Assembly (NCBI GenBank): GCA_028692535.1
Contig: JAQUXD010000003.1
Span: 1 to 43,639, forward strand
Source: Eubacteriales bacterium
GTDB lineage: Bacteria > Bacillota > Clostridia > Peptostreptococcales > Anaerovoracaceae
Direction: 5' to 3'
DNA length: 43,639 nucleotides
Positions 23,646-31,703 of the stretch are shown here, piece after piece (within the stretch, counting starts at the first letter, position 1; each line of letters begins with the position of its first letter). A program made the translations under genes and the position numbers. The notes under the pieces were generated by a model. That model saw only the letters and a program-made list of their open reading frames with translations. It ran no database searches and was not told the origin of the DNA.

Positions 23646-26500
23646 GATTTTCCCTCTCTCTGCAGAATGCGGCTGAGATATTCCCCTGTATAGGAGGCCG
23701 GAACCTGCGCTACGTCCTCCGGGGTACCTGCGGCTACGATGCGGCCGCCACGGTCTCCGCCGTCGGGGCCCAGGTCGATGATGTGATCCGCAGTCTTGAT
23801 CACATCCAGATTATGCTCGATGACCACAACGGTATTGCCGGCATCCGTCAGTCGGGACAACACCGTGATCAGCTTGTCCACATCGGCGAAATGAAGGCCG
23901 GTGGTCGGTTCGTCCAGTATGTATAGGGTATTTCCGGTGCTTCGCCGGGCCAGTTCGCTGGCCAGTTTGACCCGTTGAGCTTCTCCGCCGGACAGCTGCG
24001 TGGACGGCTGTCCCAATTTAATGTATCCCAGGCCGACTTCCTGCAATGTCTTGATGTGTCTGCAGATCGAGGGGATATTCTCGAAGAACGGCAATGCTTC
24101 ATCCACCGTCATGTCCAGAACATCGAAAATGCTCTTCCCTTTATATTTGACCTCCAGCGTTTCCCTGTTGTACCTCTTTCCTTTGCACACCTCGCAGGGA
24201 ACGTACACATCGGGCAAGAAGTTCATCTCGATCTTAATGATCCCGTCTCCCTTGCAGGCTTCGCAGCGGCCGCCCGAAACGTTGAAGCTGAACCGGCCTT
24301 TCTGATATCCCCGCAGTTTGGCCTCGGAGGTTTGGGCAAACAGATCCCGAATCGATGTGAACACACCGGTATACGTGGCCGGATTGCTTCGCGGCGTCCT
24401 GCCGATGGGGGACTGATCGATGTTGATGACCTTGTCGATGTTTTCGATCCCGGAGATCTCTTCATATTTTCCGGGGCGATCCTTGGCGCGATACATTTTT
24501 TCAGCCAAGGCTTTGTACAGGATCTCGTTGATCAGACTGCTTTTGCCCGATCCCGAAACACCTGTTATGCAGACCATTTCCCCCAGGGGAATCGTCACAT
24601 CGATATGCTGCAGATTATTCTCGTGCGCGTCGCGTATGGTCAGCGCTTTCCCGTTTCCTTCTCTCCGCCGGGCCGGAACATCGATTTTCAGCTGCCCGGA
24701 AAGGTACTGCCCCGTAATGGACTCCGGACAGGCCTTGATATCCTCCAAGCTCCCCTGGGCCACCAGATATCCTCCTTCGATCCCCGCCCCCGGACCGATG
24801 TCGATGATCTGGTCCGCCGCCATCATGGTCTCCTCGTCGTGCTCCACCACGATCAGGGTGTTGCCCAGATCCGTCAGCTCCCGCAGGGCCTGCAGCAGTT
24901 TGGCATTGTCTTTTTGATGCAGACCAATGCTGGGCTCGTCCAGAATATACAGAACGCCCACCAACGAGGAGCCGATTTGCGTCGCCAGACGGATGCGCTG
25001 GGCCTCTCCCCCGGAAAGGGAAGCCGAAGCTCTGGACAAGGTCAGATAATCCAGGCCTACATCCCGCAAAAATGCCAGACGGGCTCGGATTTCCTTCAGC
25101 ACCATCCGTGCGATCGTTCGATGTTTTTCGGACAGCTGCCCCGCCAGACCACTCATAAAATCCAGCGCTTTAACGATGGAAAGGTCCGTCAGATCTGCGA
25201 TATTCATATCGGCCACGGTAACAGCCAAAATCTCCGGTTTGAGCCTTTTCCCCTGACAGACATCGCAGGGAGTAATACTCATATATTTTTCCAGTTTCTC
25301 TTTGATATAGTCCGAATTTGTGTATTCGTAGCGCCGCTGCAGGTTGTGGATGACCCCCTCGAAAGTATCGCTTCGGCTGGAAGAATTGCCGGTGGTCCGG
25401 CTGATATAAGTATATTTCAGTTTACGTCCCTTCGTGCCGTAAAACAATTCCTTCTTAAATTTCTCCGGGAGATCTTTATAAGGAAGCGATACATCTATGC
25501 CATGATCATCGGCCAAGGCCTGAATCAGCTGCCGGTAAAAGCCCGAGTATTCCAGAGAAGCAAAAACATTGGTCAAAGCGCCCTCGAAGAGAGACAGTTC
25601 CGAGTCGTTCACCACCAGATTCGGATCGATTTTCTGGATAAATCCCAGTCCGTGGCATTCGGGGCATGCGCCGAAAGGAGAATTGAAGGAAAAACTTCTG
25701 GGCTCCATCTCTTCTAAGCTGACGCCGTGCTCGGGACAGGCCAGCTTTGTACTGAACATCAATTCGGCAGTATCGCCCCGGTATTCCGTCAGGGCTTCCA
25801 CGAGACCATCCCCGTGGGACAGGGCCAGCTCGATACTTTCCGAAAGCCGGCCTTCCTGACCCTCCCGGATGACGATTCTGTCCACAACGATTTCGATGGT
25901 GTGCTGAAACGTCTTTTCCAACTGGATCGCCTCGTCGCTCAAGTCCCGGATCTCTCCGTCGATGCGAACGCGCACGAAACCTTCCCGCCGGATCCGGTTC
26001 AGGACTTTTTCGTGCTCCCCTTTTCGTTTCCTCACCACAGGCGCCAGCAGCGTCACTTTCGTTCCTTCGTCCATGGCCATGAACTGCTCCACGATCTGGT
26101 CCACGCTCTGAGAACTGATTTCCCGGCCGCATACAGGACAATGGGGAATGCCGATCCTGGCGTACATCAGCCGCAGATAATCGTAGATTTCCGTGACGGT
26201 GCCCACAGTGGACCGGGGGTTCTTGCTGGTGGTTTTCTGGTCGATGGAAATGGCAGGAGACAGCCCTTCGATGGATTCCACATCCGGCTTGTCCAGCTGG
26301 CCCAAAAATTGCCGGGCATAGGCGGAAAGGCTTTCCACATATCGCCTCTGTCCTTCGGCATAAATTGTATCAAACGCCAGAGAAGACTTGCCGGAACCGG
26401 ACAAGCCAGTCAGCACCACAAGCCGGTCTCTGGGAATCGTAACGTCGATTCCTTTTAAGTTATTCTCCTTTGCGCCCCGTATCACGAGATCTTTTTGCAT
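23642..26500 (-). CDS. uvrA: Excinuclease ABC subunit A
   Basis: The 952-residue protein is a full-length UvrA, the ATP-dependent damage-recognition subunit of nucleotide excision repair that loads UvrB. Two ABC ATPase halves are visible: GLSGSGKSSLAF and LSGGEAQRIRLATQIGS in the first, GVSGSGKSSL and LSGGEAQRVKLASEL in the second, with DEPSIGL and DEPTTGL. The zinc module of the second half, CEAC and CEVC, is intact. In the first one the initial pair reads CPEH (C-x-x-H instead of C-x-x-C) before CPEC. It follows uvrB by 25 nt and overlaps pncB by 4 nt. Confidence 0.98.
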   Translation of the reverse strand: MQKDLVIRGAKENNLKGIDVTIPRDRLVVLTGLSGSGKSSLAFDTIYAEGQRRYVESLSAYARQFLGQLDKPDVESIEGLSPAISIDQKTTSKNPRSTVGTVTEIYDYLRLMYARIGIPHCPVCGREISSQSVDQIVEQFMAMDEGTKVTLLAPVVRKRKGEHEKVLNRIRREGFVRVRIDGEIRDLSDEAIQLEKTFQHTIEIVVDRIVIREGQEGRLSESIELALSHGDGLVEALTEYRGDTAELMFSTKLACPEHGVSLEEMEPRSFSFNSPFGACPECHGLGFIQKIDPNLVVNDSELSLFEGALTNVFASLEYSGFYRQLIQALADDHGIDVSLPYKDLPEKFKKELFYGTKGRKLKYTYISRTTGNSSSRSDTFEGVIHNLQRRYEYTNSDYIKEKLEKYMSITPCDVCQGKRLKPEILAVTVADMNIADLTDLSIVKALDFMSGLAGQLSEKHRTIARMVLKEIRARLAFLRDVGLDYLTLSRASASLSGGEAQRIRLATQIGSSLVGVLYILDEPSIGLHQKDNAKLLQALRELTDLGNTLIVVEHDEETMMAADQIIDIGPGAGIEGGYLVAQGSLEDIKACPESITGQYLSGQLKIDVPARRREGNGKALTIRDAHENNLQHIDVTIPLGEMVCITGVSGSGKSSLINEILYKALAEKMYRAKDRPGKYEEISGIENIDKVINIDQSPIGRTPRSNPATYTGVFTSIRDLFAQTSEAKLRGYQKGRFSFNVSGGRCEACKGDGIIKIEMNFLPDVYVPCEVCKGKRYNRETLEVKYKGKSIFDVLDMTVDEALPFFENIPSICRHIKTLQEVGLGYIKLGQPSTQLSGGEAQRVKLASELARRSTGNTLYILDEPTTGLHFADVDKLITVLSRLTDAGNTVVVIEHNLDVIKTADHIIDLGPDGGDRGGRIVAAGTPEDVAQVPASYTGEYLSRILQREGKS

Positions 26501-26525
26501 GTATGTTGAAATCCTTCCGTATGAT

Positions 26526-28514
26526 TTATAATGTGGAGCGAAGCTCCAAAAGCCGGTCCCTTAAGATTGCCGCGCGCTCGAACTGCAAGGCTTTGGCAGC
26601 TTCCTTCATTTCTTTTTCCAATTTACCGGCGTAATCTGCCTTTTCCTTGCGCGTCAGCTCCAACAGGCTTCTGCCGTTGTAGCTGTCGATATCCTCTTCC
26701 ACTTTTTGTGTTACCTCGATCGCGCTTCTCACCGCCTTCTCGATGCTGGTGGGCGTGATCCCGTGGGCGCTGTTGTACGCCTCCTGGATCCCGCGCCTTC
26801 TTTCGGTTTCCGAGATGGCGGCTGCCATGGCCGGACTGATACTGTCGGCATACATCAACACCCTGCCTCTGGCATTTCGGGCTGCTCGGCCTACAGTCTG
26901 GATCAACGACGTCTCTGTTCTCAGGAAACCCTGTTTGTCGGCATCCAATATGGCCACCAAGGACACTTCGGGCAAATCCAGCCCTTCCCGGAGGAGATTG
27001 ATGCCGACCAACACGTCAAAGACACCCAGACGCAGATCCCGAATGATATCCAGCCTTTCCAGCGTTTCGACTTCGGAATGGAGATATCGAACCTTCAATC
27101 CGGCGCTCTTCAAATAGTCTGTTAGACTTTCCGACATTTTCTTCGTCAGAGTCGTCACCAGAACCCGATACCCCGCCTCCGTCTCTTTATGGATTTCCCC
27201 GATCAAATGGTCGATCTGACCTTCGCTGGGCACCACCTGGATCGGCGGGTCCAAAAGTCCTGTGGGGCGGATCACCTGCTCCGCATCGATGCCCTCGGAA
27301 CGCTCCTTCTCGTAGGCAGCCGGCGTTGCGCTGATGTACAGTATCTGCTTTACTTTTTCTTCGAATTCCTCAAAGCGCATCGGGCGATTATCCATGGCCG
27401 AAGGAAGACGGAATCCGTATTCCACCAAAGAGGATTTACGAGAACGATCGCCCGCATACATGGCCTTGAGCTGGGGGATCATCGCATGAGATTCATCGAT
27501 AACGATCAAAAAATCATCCGGAAAGTAGTCCAGCAGCGTATAAGGTCTGGATCCCGGCGGATTCCCCACCAGATGTCTGGAATAGTTTTCGATCCCTTTG
27601 CACGTGCCGATCTCCCGAAGCATTTCCAAATCGTATCGGGTTCGCTGCTCCAACCGCTGGGCTTCCAGCAGCTTTCCGCGCTCCCGGAACCATTGGAGTC
27701 GTTCTTCCAGTTCGGCCTCGATGGTCACCAGCGCCCGCTCCATATTTTCTTTGGAGGTCACGTAATGAGAGGCCGGAAAAATCGAAATGTGTTTTCGTAT
27801 GCCGGTGATTTCGCCGGTCAGAGGGTTCATTTCTTTGATCGATTCGATTTCATCTCCGAAGAGCTCCACCCGGACCGCTTGATCCGAACCGGCCGGAATG
27901 ATATCGATCACATCGCCCCGCACACGAAACGTCCCGCGTTCGAATCCCACATCGCTTCTCGAAAACTGGATATCCACCAGCTTCCGAAGGATCTCATTGC
28001 GACTTTTCTGCATGCCGGGCCGCAGGGACAGCGTCTGGTTTTCATAATCCACCGGACTGCCCAACCCGTAGATACATGAAACAGATGCTACGATGATCAC
28101 ATCCCGGCGTTCCGCCAGCGCCGCTGTGGCCGAATAGCGGAGACGATCGATTTCTTCGTTGGTGTCCGAATCCTTCTCTATATAGGTATCTGTGGATGGC
28201 ACATAGGCTTCGGGCTGATAATAGTCATAATAACTGACAAAATATTCTACGGCGTTTTCCGGAAAAAAATCCTGGAATTCGCCGCAGAGCTGAGCCGCCA
28301 GTGTCTTGTTGTGGGAGATGACGATGGTGGGTTTTTGGATCTGCTGGATCACATTGGCCACAGTAAACGTCTTTCCGGACCCGGTAACGCCAAGCAATGT
28401 CTGATGCTTTTTGCCGTTTCGCAGACCTTTCACCAAACGCGTTACGGCATCCGGCTGATCCCCGGTCATGCTGTAGGGCGCACTCAGTTTGAATTCTCCG
28501 TTTTTTTCCGCCAT
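26526..28514 (-). CDS. uvrB: Excinuclease ABC subunit B
   Basis: The 662-residue protein has all UvrB hallmarks: helicase Walker A GVTGSGKTFTVANV near 39-52, the damage-probing beta-hairpin with YYDYYQPEAYVPSTDTY around residue 95, DESH as Walker B, RYLHSEVETLER and REGLDLPEVSLVA in the second helicase lobe, and a C-terminal UVR helix (LQFERAAILRDR). It verifies lesions after UvrA loading and recruits UvrC, which is not in this window. It begins 7 nt after the rqcP stop and shares that transcript. Confidence 0.98.
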   Translation of the reverse strand: MAEKNGEFKLSAPYSMTGDQPDAVTRLVKGLRNGKKHQTLLGVTGSGKTFTVANVIQQIQKPTIVISHNKTLAAQLCGEFQDFFPENAVEYFVSYYDYYQPEAYVPSTDTYIEKDSDTNEEIDRLRYSATAALAERRDVIIVASVSCIYGLGSPVDYENQTLSLRPGMQKSRNEILRKLVDIQFSRSDVGFERGTFRVRGDVIDIIPAGSDQAVRVELFGDEIESIKEMNPLTGEITGIRKHISIFPASHYVTSKENMERALVTIEAELEERLQWFRERGKLLEAQRLEQRTRYDLEMLREIGTCKGIENYSRHLVGNPPGSRPYTLLDYFPDDFLIVIDESHAMIPQLKAMYAGDRSRKSSLVEYGFRLPSAMDNRPMRFEEFEEKVKQILYISATPAAYEKERSEGIDAEQVIRPTGLLDPPIQVVPSEGQIDHLIGEIHKETEAGYRVLVTTLTKKMSESLTDYLKSAGLKVRYLHSEVETLERLDIIRDLRLGVFDVLVGINLLREGLDLPEVSLVAILDADKQGFLRTETSLIQTVGRAARNARGRVLMYADSISPAMAAAISETERRRGIQEAYNSAHGITPTSIEKAVRSAIEVTQKVEEDIDSYNGRSLLELTRKEKADYAGKLEKEMKEAAKALQFERAAILRDRLLELRSTL

Positions 28515-28521
28515 TTCACCC

Positions 28522-28767
28522 TCAGTCCGTCAGAATCTCGTAAAGTCGAGGAGCTTGTTCCTTCGATACGTGTTCCGGCACAGAAAGGACCCGCACCGCC
28601 AGCCTTGAGGTTCCAAAGCATATTTCGATCCGGTCTCCGGGCTTCACTTCCGCCCCCGGTTTGGCGGGTCTGTCGTTGAGCAGGATGCGTTCCTGTGTGC
28701 ACGCGTCGTGGGCAACCGTCCTGCGCTTGATCAATCTTGCAATTTTTAAGTATTTATCGATTCTCAT
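28522..28767 (-). CDS. rqcP: S4-domain RNA-binding protein RqcP (YabO/Hsp15-like)
   Basis: The 81-residue protein is a single S4 domain: MRIDKYLKIARLIKRRTVAHD, then RILLNDRPAKPGAEVKPGD and a closing IEICFG strand. This is the RqcP (YabO) pattern; RqcP binds stalled 50S-peptidyl-tRNA complexes and works with RqcH in C-terminal alanine tailing. The position after mazG and hup and near mfd matches the place of yabO in Bacillus. The start has only a weak ribosome site and follows the hup terminator by about 20 nt, so expression must depend on read-through or an unseen promoter. uvrB follows directly. Confidence 0.88.
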   Translation of the reverse strand: MRIDKYLKIARLIKRRTVAHDACTQERILLNDRPAKPGAEVKPGDRIEICFGTSRLAVRVLSVPEHVSKEQAPRLYEILTD

Positions 28768-28784
28768 TTTTTCATCCGAAAAAG

Positions 28785-28809
28785 AAAAGGGGCAACCGAA
28801 GTTGCCCCT
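28785..28809 (-). terminator. Strong intrinsic terminator after hup
   Basis: AGGGGCAAC and GTTGCCCCT pair over 9 bp with a TTCG tetraloop on the minus strand, followed by TTTTCTTTTT. It sits between hup and rqcP and should cut off much of the upstream transcription. Confidence 0.9.
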
Positions 28810-28821
28810 GCATATTGTCGC

Positions 28822-29103
28822 TTATTTCTTGTTCACAGCGTCTTTGAAAGCCTTGCCGGCCTTAAACACAGGCGCCTTGGAAGCAGCAATCTGTACAACT
28901 TCGCCGGGCTTTTGGGGGTTTCTGCCCGTTCTGGCTTTTCTGTTTCTGATTTCAAATGTGCCAAATCCGATCATCTGTACTTTTTCTTCCTTCTTGAGCG
29001 CGCCTTCTACGGATTCCATAAATGCATTGATCGTGGCTTCTGTATCTTTCTTTGTCAATCCGGTCTTTTCGGCTATGGTTGCAACCAATTCAGCTTTGTT
29101 CAT
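28822..29103 (-). CDS. hup: HU family DNA-binding protein
   Basis: The 93-residue protein is a canonical HU: MNKAELVATIAEKTGLTKKDTEATINAF, the beta-arm region GFGTFEIRNRKARTGRNPQKPGE and a C-terminal FKAGKAFKDAVN helix. HU is an abundant dimeric nucleoid protein that bends DNA. AGGAGG with ideal spacing precedes the ATG, and the strong terminator right after the gene fits a highly expressed, separately terminated message. In many Clostridia hup sits at this point of the mazG-yabO block. Confidence 0.97.
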   Translation of the reverse strand: MNKAELVATIAEKTGLTKKDTEATINAFMESVEGALKKEEKVQMIGFGTFEIRNRKARTGRNPQKPGEVVQIAASKAPVFKAGKAFKDAVNKK

Positions 29104-29132
29104 TTCTTACCTCCTGCATCTGCCTTGCGGCA

Positions 29133-29969
29133 CTATAACTGTTCCTTCGATTTTGCTATTTCCCACAATTCATCCATCTCGGCCAGCGACATGTCGTTCA
29201 ACGAACGCCCTTGTCGGCGGGCTTGATCTTCCACTTGGGAAAAACGACGGATAAATCTTTCTGATGTTAAGTTGAGCGCTTCTTCCGGGTCAATGTCCAA
29301 GAATCTGGTTACATTCACCGCAGCAAACAACAAATCGCCGGCCTCGTGCCGCATGTGCTCTTTGTCCTGTTGTTCGCAGGCTTCTTCCAGCTCCAGGAGC
29401 TCTTCCCTGACTTTTAGGAAGGCTTCGCTTACATCGTCCCAGTCGAACCCTGCGCGTCTGGCTTTCGCCTGGATCTTTTCGCTGCGCAACAGCGCCGGCA
29501 GGTGTCTTGGGATTTTTTTCATACTTTCGGTTTCGGAACTTGCGTTCTTCTCACCCTGTTTCACATTCTCCCATAATTCATATACATTGTCAACCGATAT
29601 CCCACAATTCTGTGGGGTTTCGGCGGTTTTTTTATCAAACACATGTGGATGTCTGCGAAGCATTTTCTCGGAAACTGCGTCCGCCACATCCCGCAGTGAA
29701 AATGACCCGCTCTCTTCAGCAATCTGAGCATGCATCACCACCTGCAGCAACACATCACCCAATTCTTCTTTCAAATTTTCCGTGTTCTCCGTCTCGATGG
29801 CCTCCACCACCTCGTAGGCCTCTTCAATCATTCCCCGGATCAGGCTCTGATGTGTCTGCTCCCTGTCCCAGGGACATCCCTGCGGGCTGCGCAGGATTCG
29901 GATGATTTCCGTCAGCCGACGCATCGCTTCGATCTCGCTTTCGCTGCTCTTGCGCAATGGATCATACAT
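29133..29969 (-). CDS. mazG: Nucleoside triphosphate pyrophosphohydrolase MazG
   Basis: The MazG family protein hydrolyses nucleoside triphosphates to monophosphates and so cleans the pool of aberrant nucleotides. Two MazG domains are visible: the first with LRSPQGCPWDREQTHQSL, EEAYEVVEAI and LKEELGDVLLQVVMHA, the second with GFDWDDV, EELLELEEA and HEAGDLLFAAVNVTR. I take the ATG at 29969 as start (278 residues); it begins one base after the flippase stop and is well spaced from GGAG. A GTG four codons earlier (29981) is possible but abuts the ribosome site. The N-terminal methylase domain found in Bacillus YabN is missing. Confidence 0.93.
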   Translation of the reverse strand: MYDPLRKSSESEIEAMRRLTEIIRILRSPQGCPWDREQTHQSLIRGMIEEAYEVVEAIETENTENLKEELGDVLLQVVMHAQIAEESGSFSLRDVADAVSEKMLRRHPHVFDKKTAETPQNCGISVDNVYELWENVKQGEKNASSETESMKKIPRHLPALLRSEKIQAKARRAGFDWDDVSEAFLKVREELLELEEACEQQDKEHMRHEAGDLLFAAVNVTRFLDIDPEEALNLTSERFIRRFSQVEDQARRQGRSLNDMSLAEMDELWEIAKSKEQL

Positions 29970-29970
29970 C

Positions 29971-31590
29971 TCAGTCGCCACTCCTTCCTTTTCTCATCCA
30001 GCGCACCAGCCGATCTCCTTTTGGCATCATGGAGATTTCTTCCATGGTTACGGCCTGCGTCTTTAGAATCATGAAGCAATAAACCGCTACACCCGCGGCG
30101 ATCGCAAGGAGCGTGGCAAGAGAATTCCCCAAAGATTCGGCCGTCAACCGATGAATGACCGCCACGATCCCACCCATGACGGATGCCGAAAGCAAAGGCT
30201 TGAAGAATGTCAGATTCCCGTCGATCCTGGTTTTGGTATATTTACGAACGGCCATAAGGTTCAAGGCCGCTGCCACCAGGTATGCGGCCACGGTACCCAG
30301 CGCCGCGCCCCGAACATTGATCGATGGGACCCCCGTAAGCAGATACGTGACAATGATTTTTACCAAAGCGCCCAAAAACAAATTTCGAACAGGGATCAAC
30401 TGCTTGCCCACGCCCTGAAGAACGCCGGTCAGCGTCTGAACCGTTGCCAAAAAAACGATGCCTACAGCCAGAATCGCCAGACAGGAAGCGGCATTGACAG
30501 CGCTCTCCTTTTGAAGCGGATACAAAAGCAGCATGATGGGTTCGGCCAGTACAGTCATACCCATGGCGCAGGGAATGCTCAGCAATAGGGCAAAGCGAAG
30601 ACCCAGGGCGATGTTCCGCTGCATGAATCCATGCTGCTCCCTCCGATATGCCGAAGCCACTACCGGAACCAAACTCATGGCTACGGCCTGCGTAAGTACC
30701 TGGGGGAAATTGATCAGAGGCGCTGCCATGCCGGTCAACTGGCCGTACAGACCCCTGGCCAGATCGGAATCATAGCCGATCTCCACCAATCTGGATTTGA
30801 CGATGGCTGTATCGATGGCATTGATGATCGGCATGATCGAAGCGCCGATCGTAATGGGAACAGCGATCACCAGAAGACCCAGCAGGATCGCGCCGGTACT
30901 CTCGATCGGCGTACGGTCCGCATGTTCAAGGTCGCCGGTGATCTCCTTTTTATTTAACAAATACAAAATCAGGATCCCGATAAACCCGAAAATCCCGCCG
31001 GCTGTCGCTCCGAAGGACGCGCCGGCTGCAGAATACTGCAATCCTTTTGGCAGAAGATAGACAGCCAGACCCAAACCAACCGCCACCCGAAAAAGCTGCT
31101 CGATCACTTGAGACGCAGCTGTAGGGGTCATGTTTTGCCGCCCTTGAAAGTATCCCCGGAACGACGCCATGAGCGGTACAAAAAAAAGGGCCGGAGCAAT
31201 GGCTTTCATTGCGTAGACGGCTTCCGGCTCTTTGATCATGGCCGTGATATGCTTTGCGCCGAAAAAAAGGATCGAGGAGGAAGCGAGACCGATGGTCAGC
31301 AGGAGCAGGAAAGACAGTTTAAAAACCCTGTGCGCCTCGTAGGGCTGATCGATCGCATTGCGCTCTGCCACCATTCTGGAAATGGCAGTCGGTATACCCG
31401 CCGTCGCAATGGTGAGAAACAGCACATAAATCGGATAGGCGGTCTGGTAATAGCCCATGCCGTCGTCACCGATGATGTTTGTCAACGGGATCCGAAATGC
31501 GGCGCCCAGCACCTTGATCGTAAGGCCCGCCAGCCCAAGGATCAGCGCTCCCTTTACAAAAGTCTTATTCTTTTGAGCGTCCGAGGCCAT
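29971..31590 (-). CDS. yabM: MurJ/SpoVB-like lipid-linked oligosaccharide flippase (YabM position)
   Basis: The 539-residue polytopic protein has about 14 hydrophobic helices and belongs to the MOP/polysaccharide-transport superfamily. It opens with KGALILGLAGLTIKVLGAAFRIPLTNIIG and continues with GYYQTAYPIYVLFLTIATAGIPTAISRMVAE, both typical of the SpoVB/YabM branch. Such proteins flip lipid-linked cell-wall precursors across the membrane. It sits where yabM lies in Bacillus, but next to mfd without spoVT in between. AAAGGAG precedes the ATG and a promoter lies at 31659-31687. Whether it moves lipid II or another lipid-linked glycan cannot be decided from sequence. Confidence 0.85.
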   Translation of the reverse strand: MASDAQKNKTFVKGALILGLAGLTIKVLGAAFRIPLTNIIGDDGMGYYQTAYPIYVLFLTIATAGIPTAISRMVAERNAIDQPYEAHRVFKLSFLLLLTIGLASSSILFFGAKHITAMIKEPEAVYAMKAIAPALFFVPLMASFRGYFQGRQNMTPTAASQVIEQLFRVAVGLGLAVYLLPKGLQYSAAGASFGATAGGIFGFIGILILYLLNKKEITGDLEHADRTPIESTGAILLGLLVIAVPITIGASIMPIINAIDTAIVKSRLVEIGYDSDLARGLYGQLTGMAAPLINFPQVLTQAVAMSLVPVVASAYRREQHGFMQRNIALGLRFALLLSIPCAMGMTVLAEPIMLLLYPLQKESAVNAASCLAILAVGIVFLATVQTLTGVLQGVGKQLIPVRNLFLGALVKIIVTYLLTGVPSINVRGAALGTVAAYLVAAALNLMAVRKYTKTRIDGNLTFFKPLLSASVMGGIVAVIHRLTAESLGNSLATLLAIAAGVAVYCFMILKTQAVTMEEISMMPKGDRLVRWMRKGRSGD

Positions 31591-31658
31591 CCAAGGCTCC
31601 TTTGCGACAGATTCGATAACGGTGATGCGGCTCTGATGCGAGCCGGTACAACGGAACT

Positions 31659-31687
31659 ATTATATCCGTAAACCGTCTGCGTTGCAA
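31659..31687 (-). promoter_or_regulatory. Predicted promoter of the flippase-mazG-hup unit
   Basis: Minus strand TTGCAA (31687-31682), 17 nt, TATAAT (31664-31659), about 70 nt before the flippase start. The -35 is the centre of a perfect 12-nt palindrome, GCGTTGCAACGC (31679-31690), a possible operator. Confidence 0.7.
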
Positions 31688-31703
31688 CGCGTCAGGCGAA
31701 GTA

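Noticed and set aside
22161..25717. Long open frames on the plus strand opposite pncB and uvrA (510 and 580 codons)
   Set aside because: They are antisense shadows of well-conserved genes, have no ribosome sites and give no recognisable protein pattern.
29971..31590. Calling the flippase SpoVB as proof of sporulation
   Set aside because: The family also includes vegetative MurJ/YabM-type flippases, and other sporulation genes expected nearby are missing.
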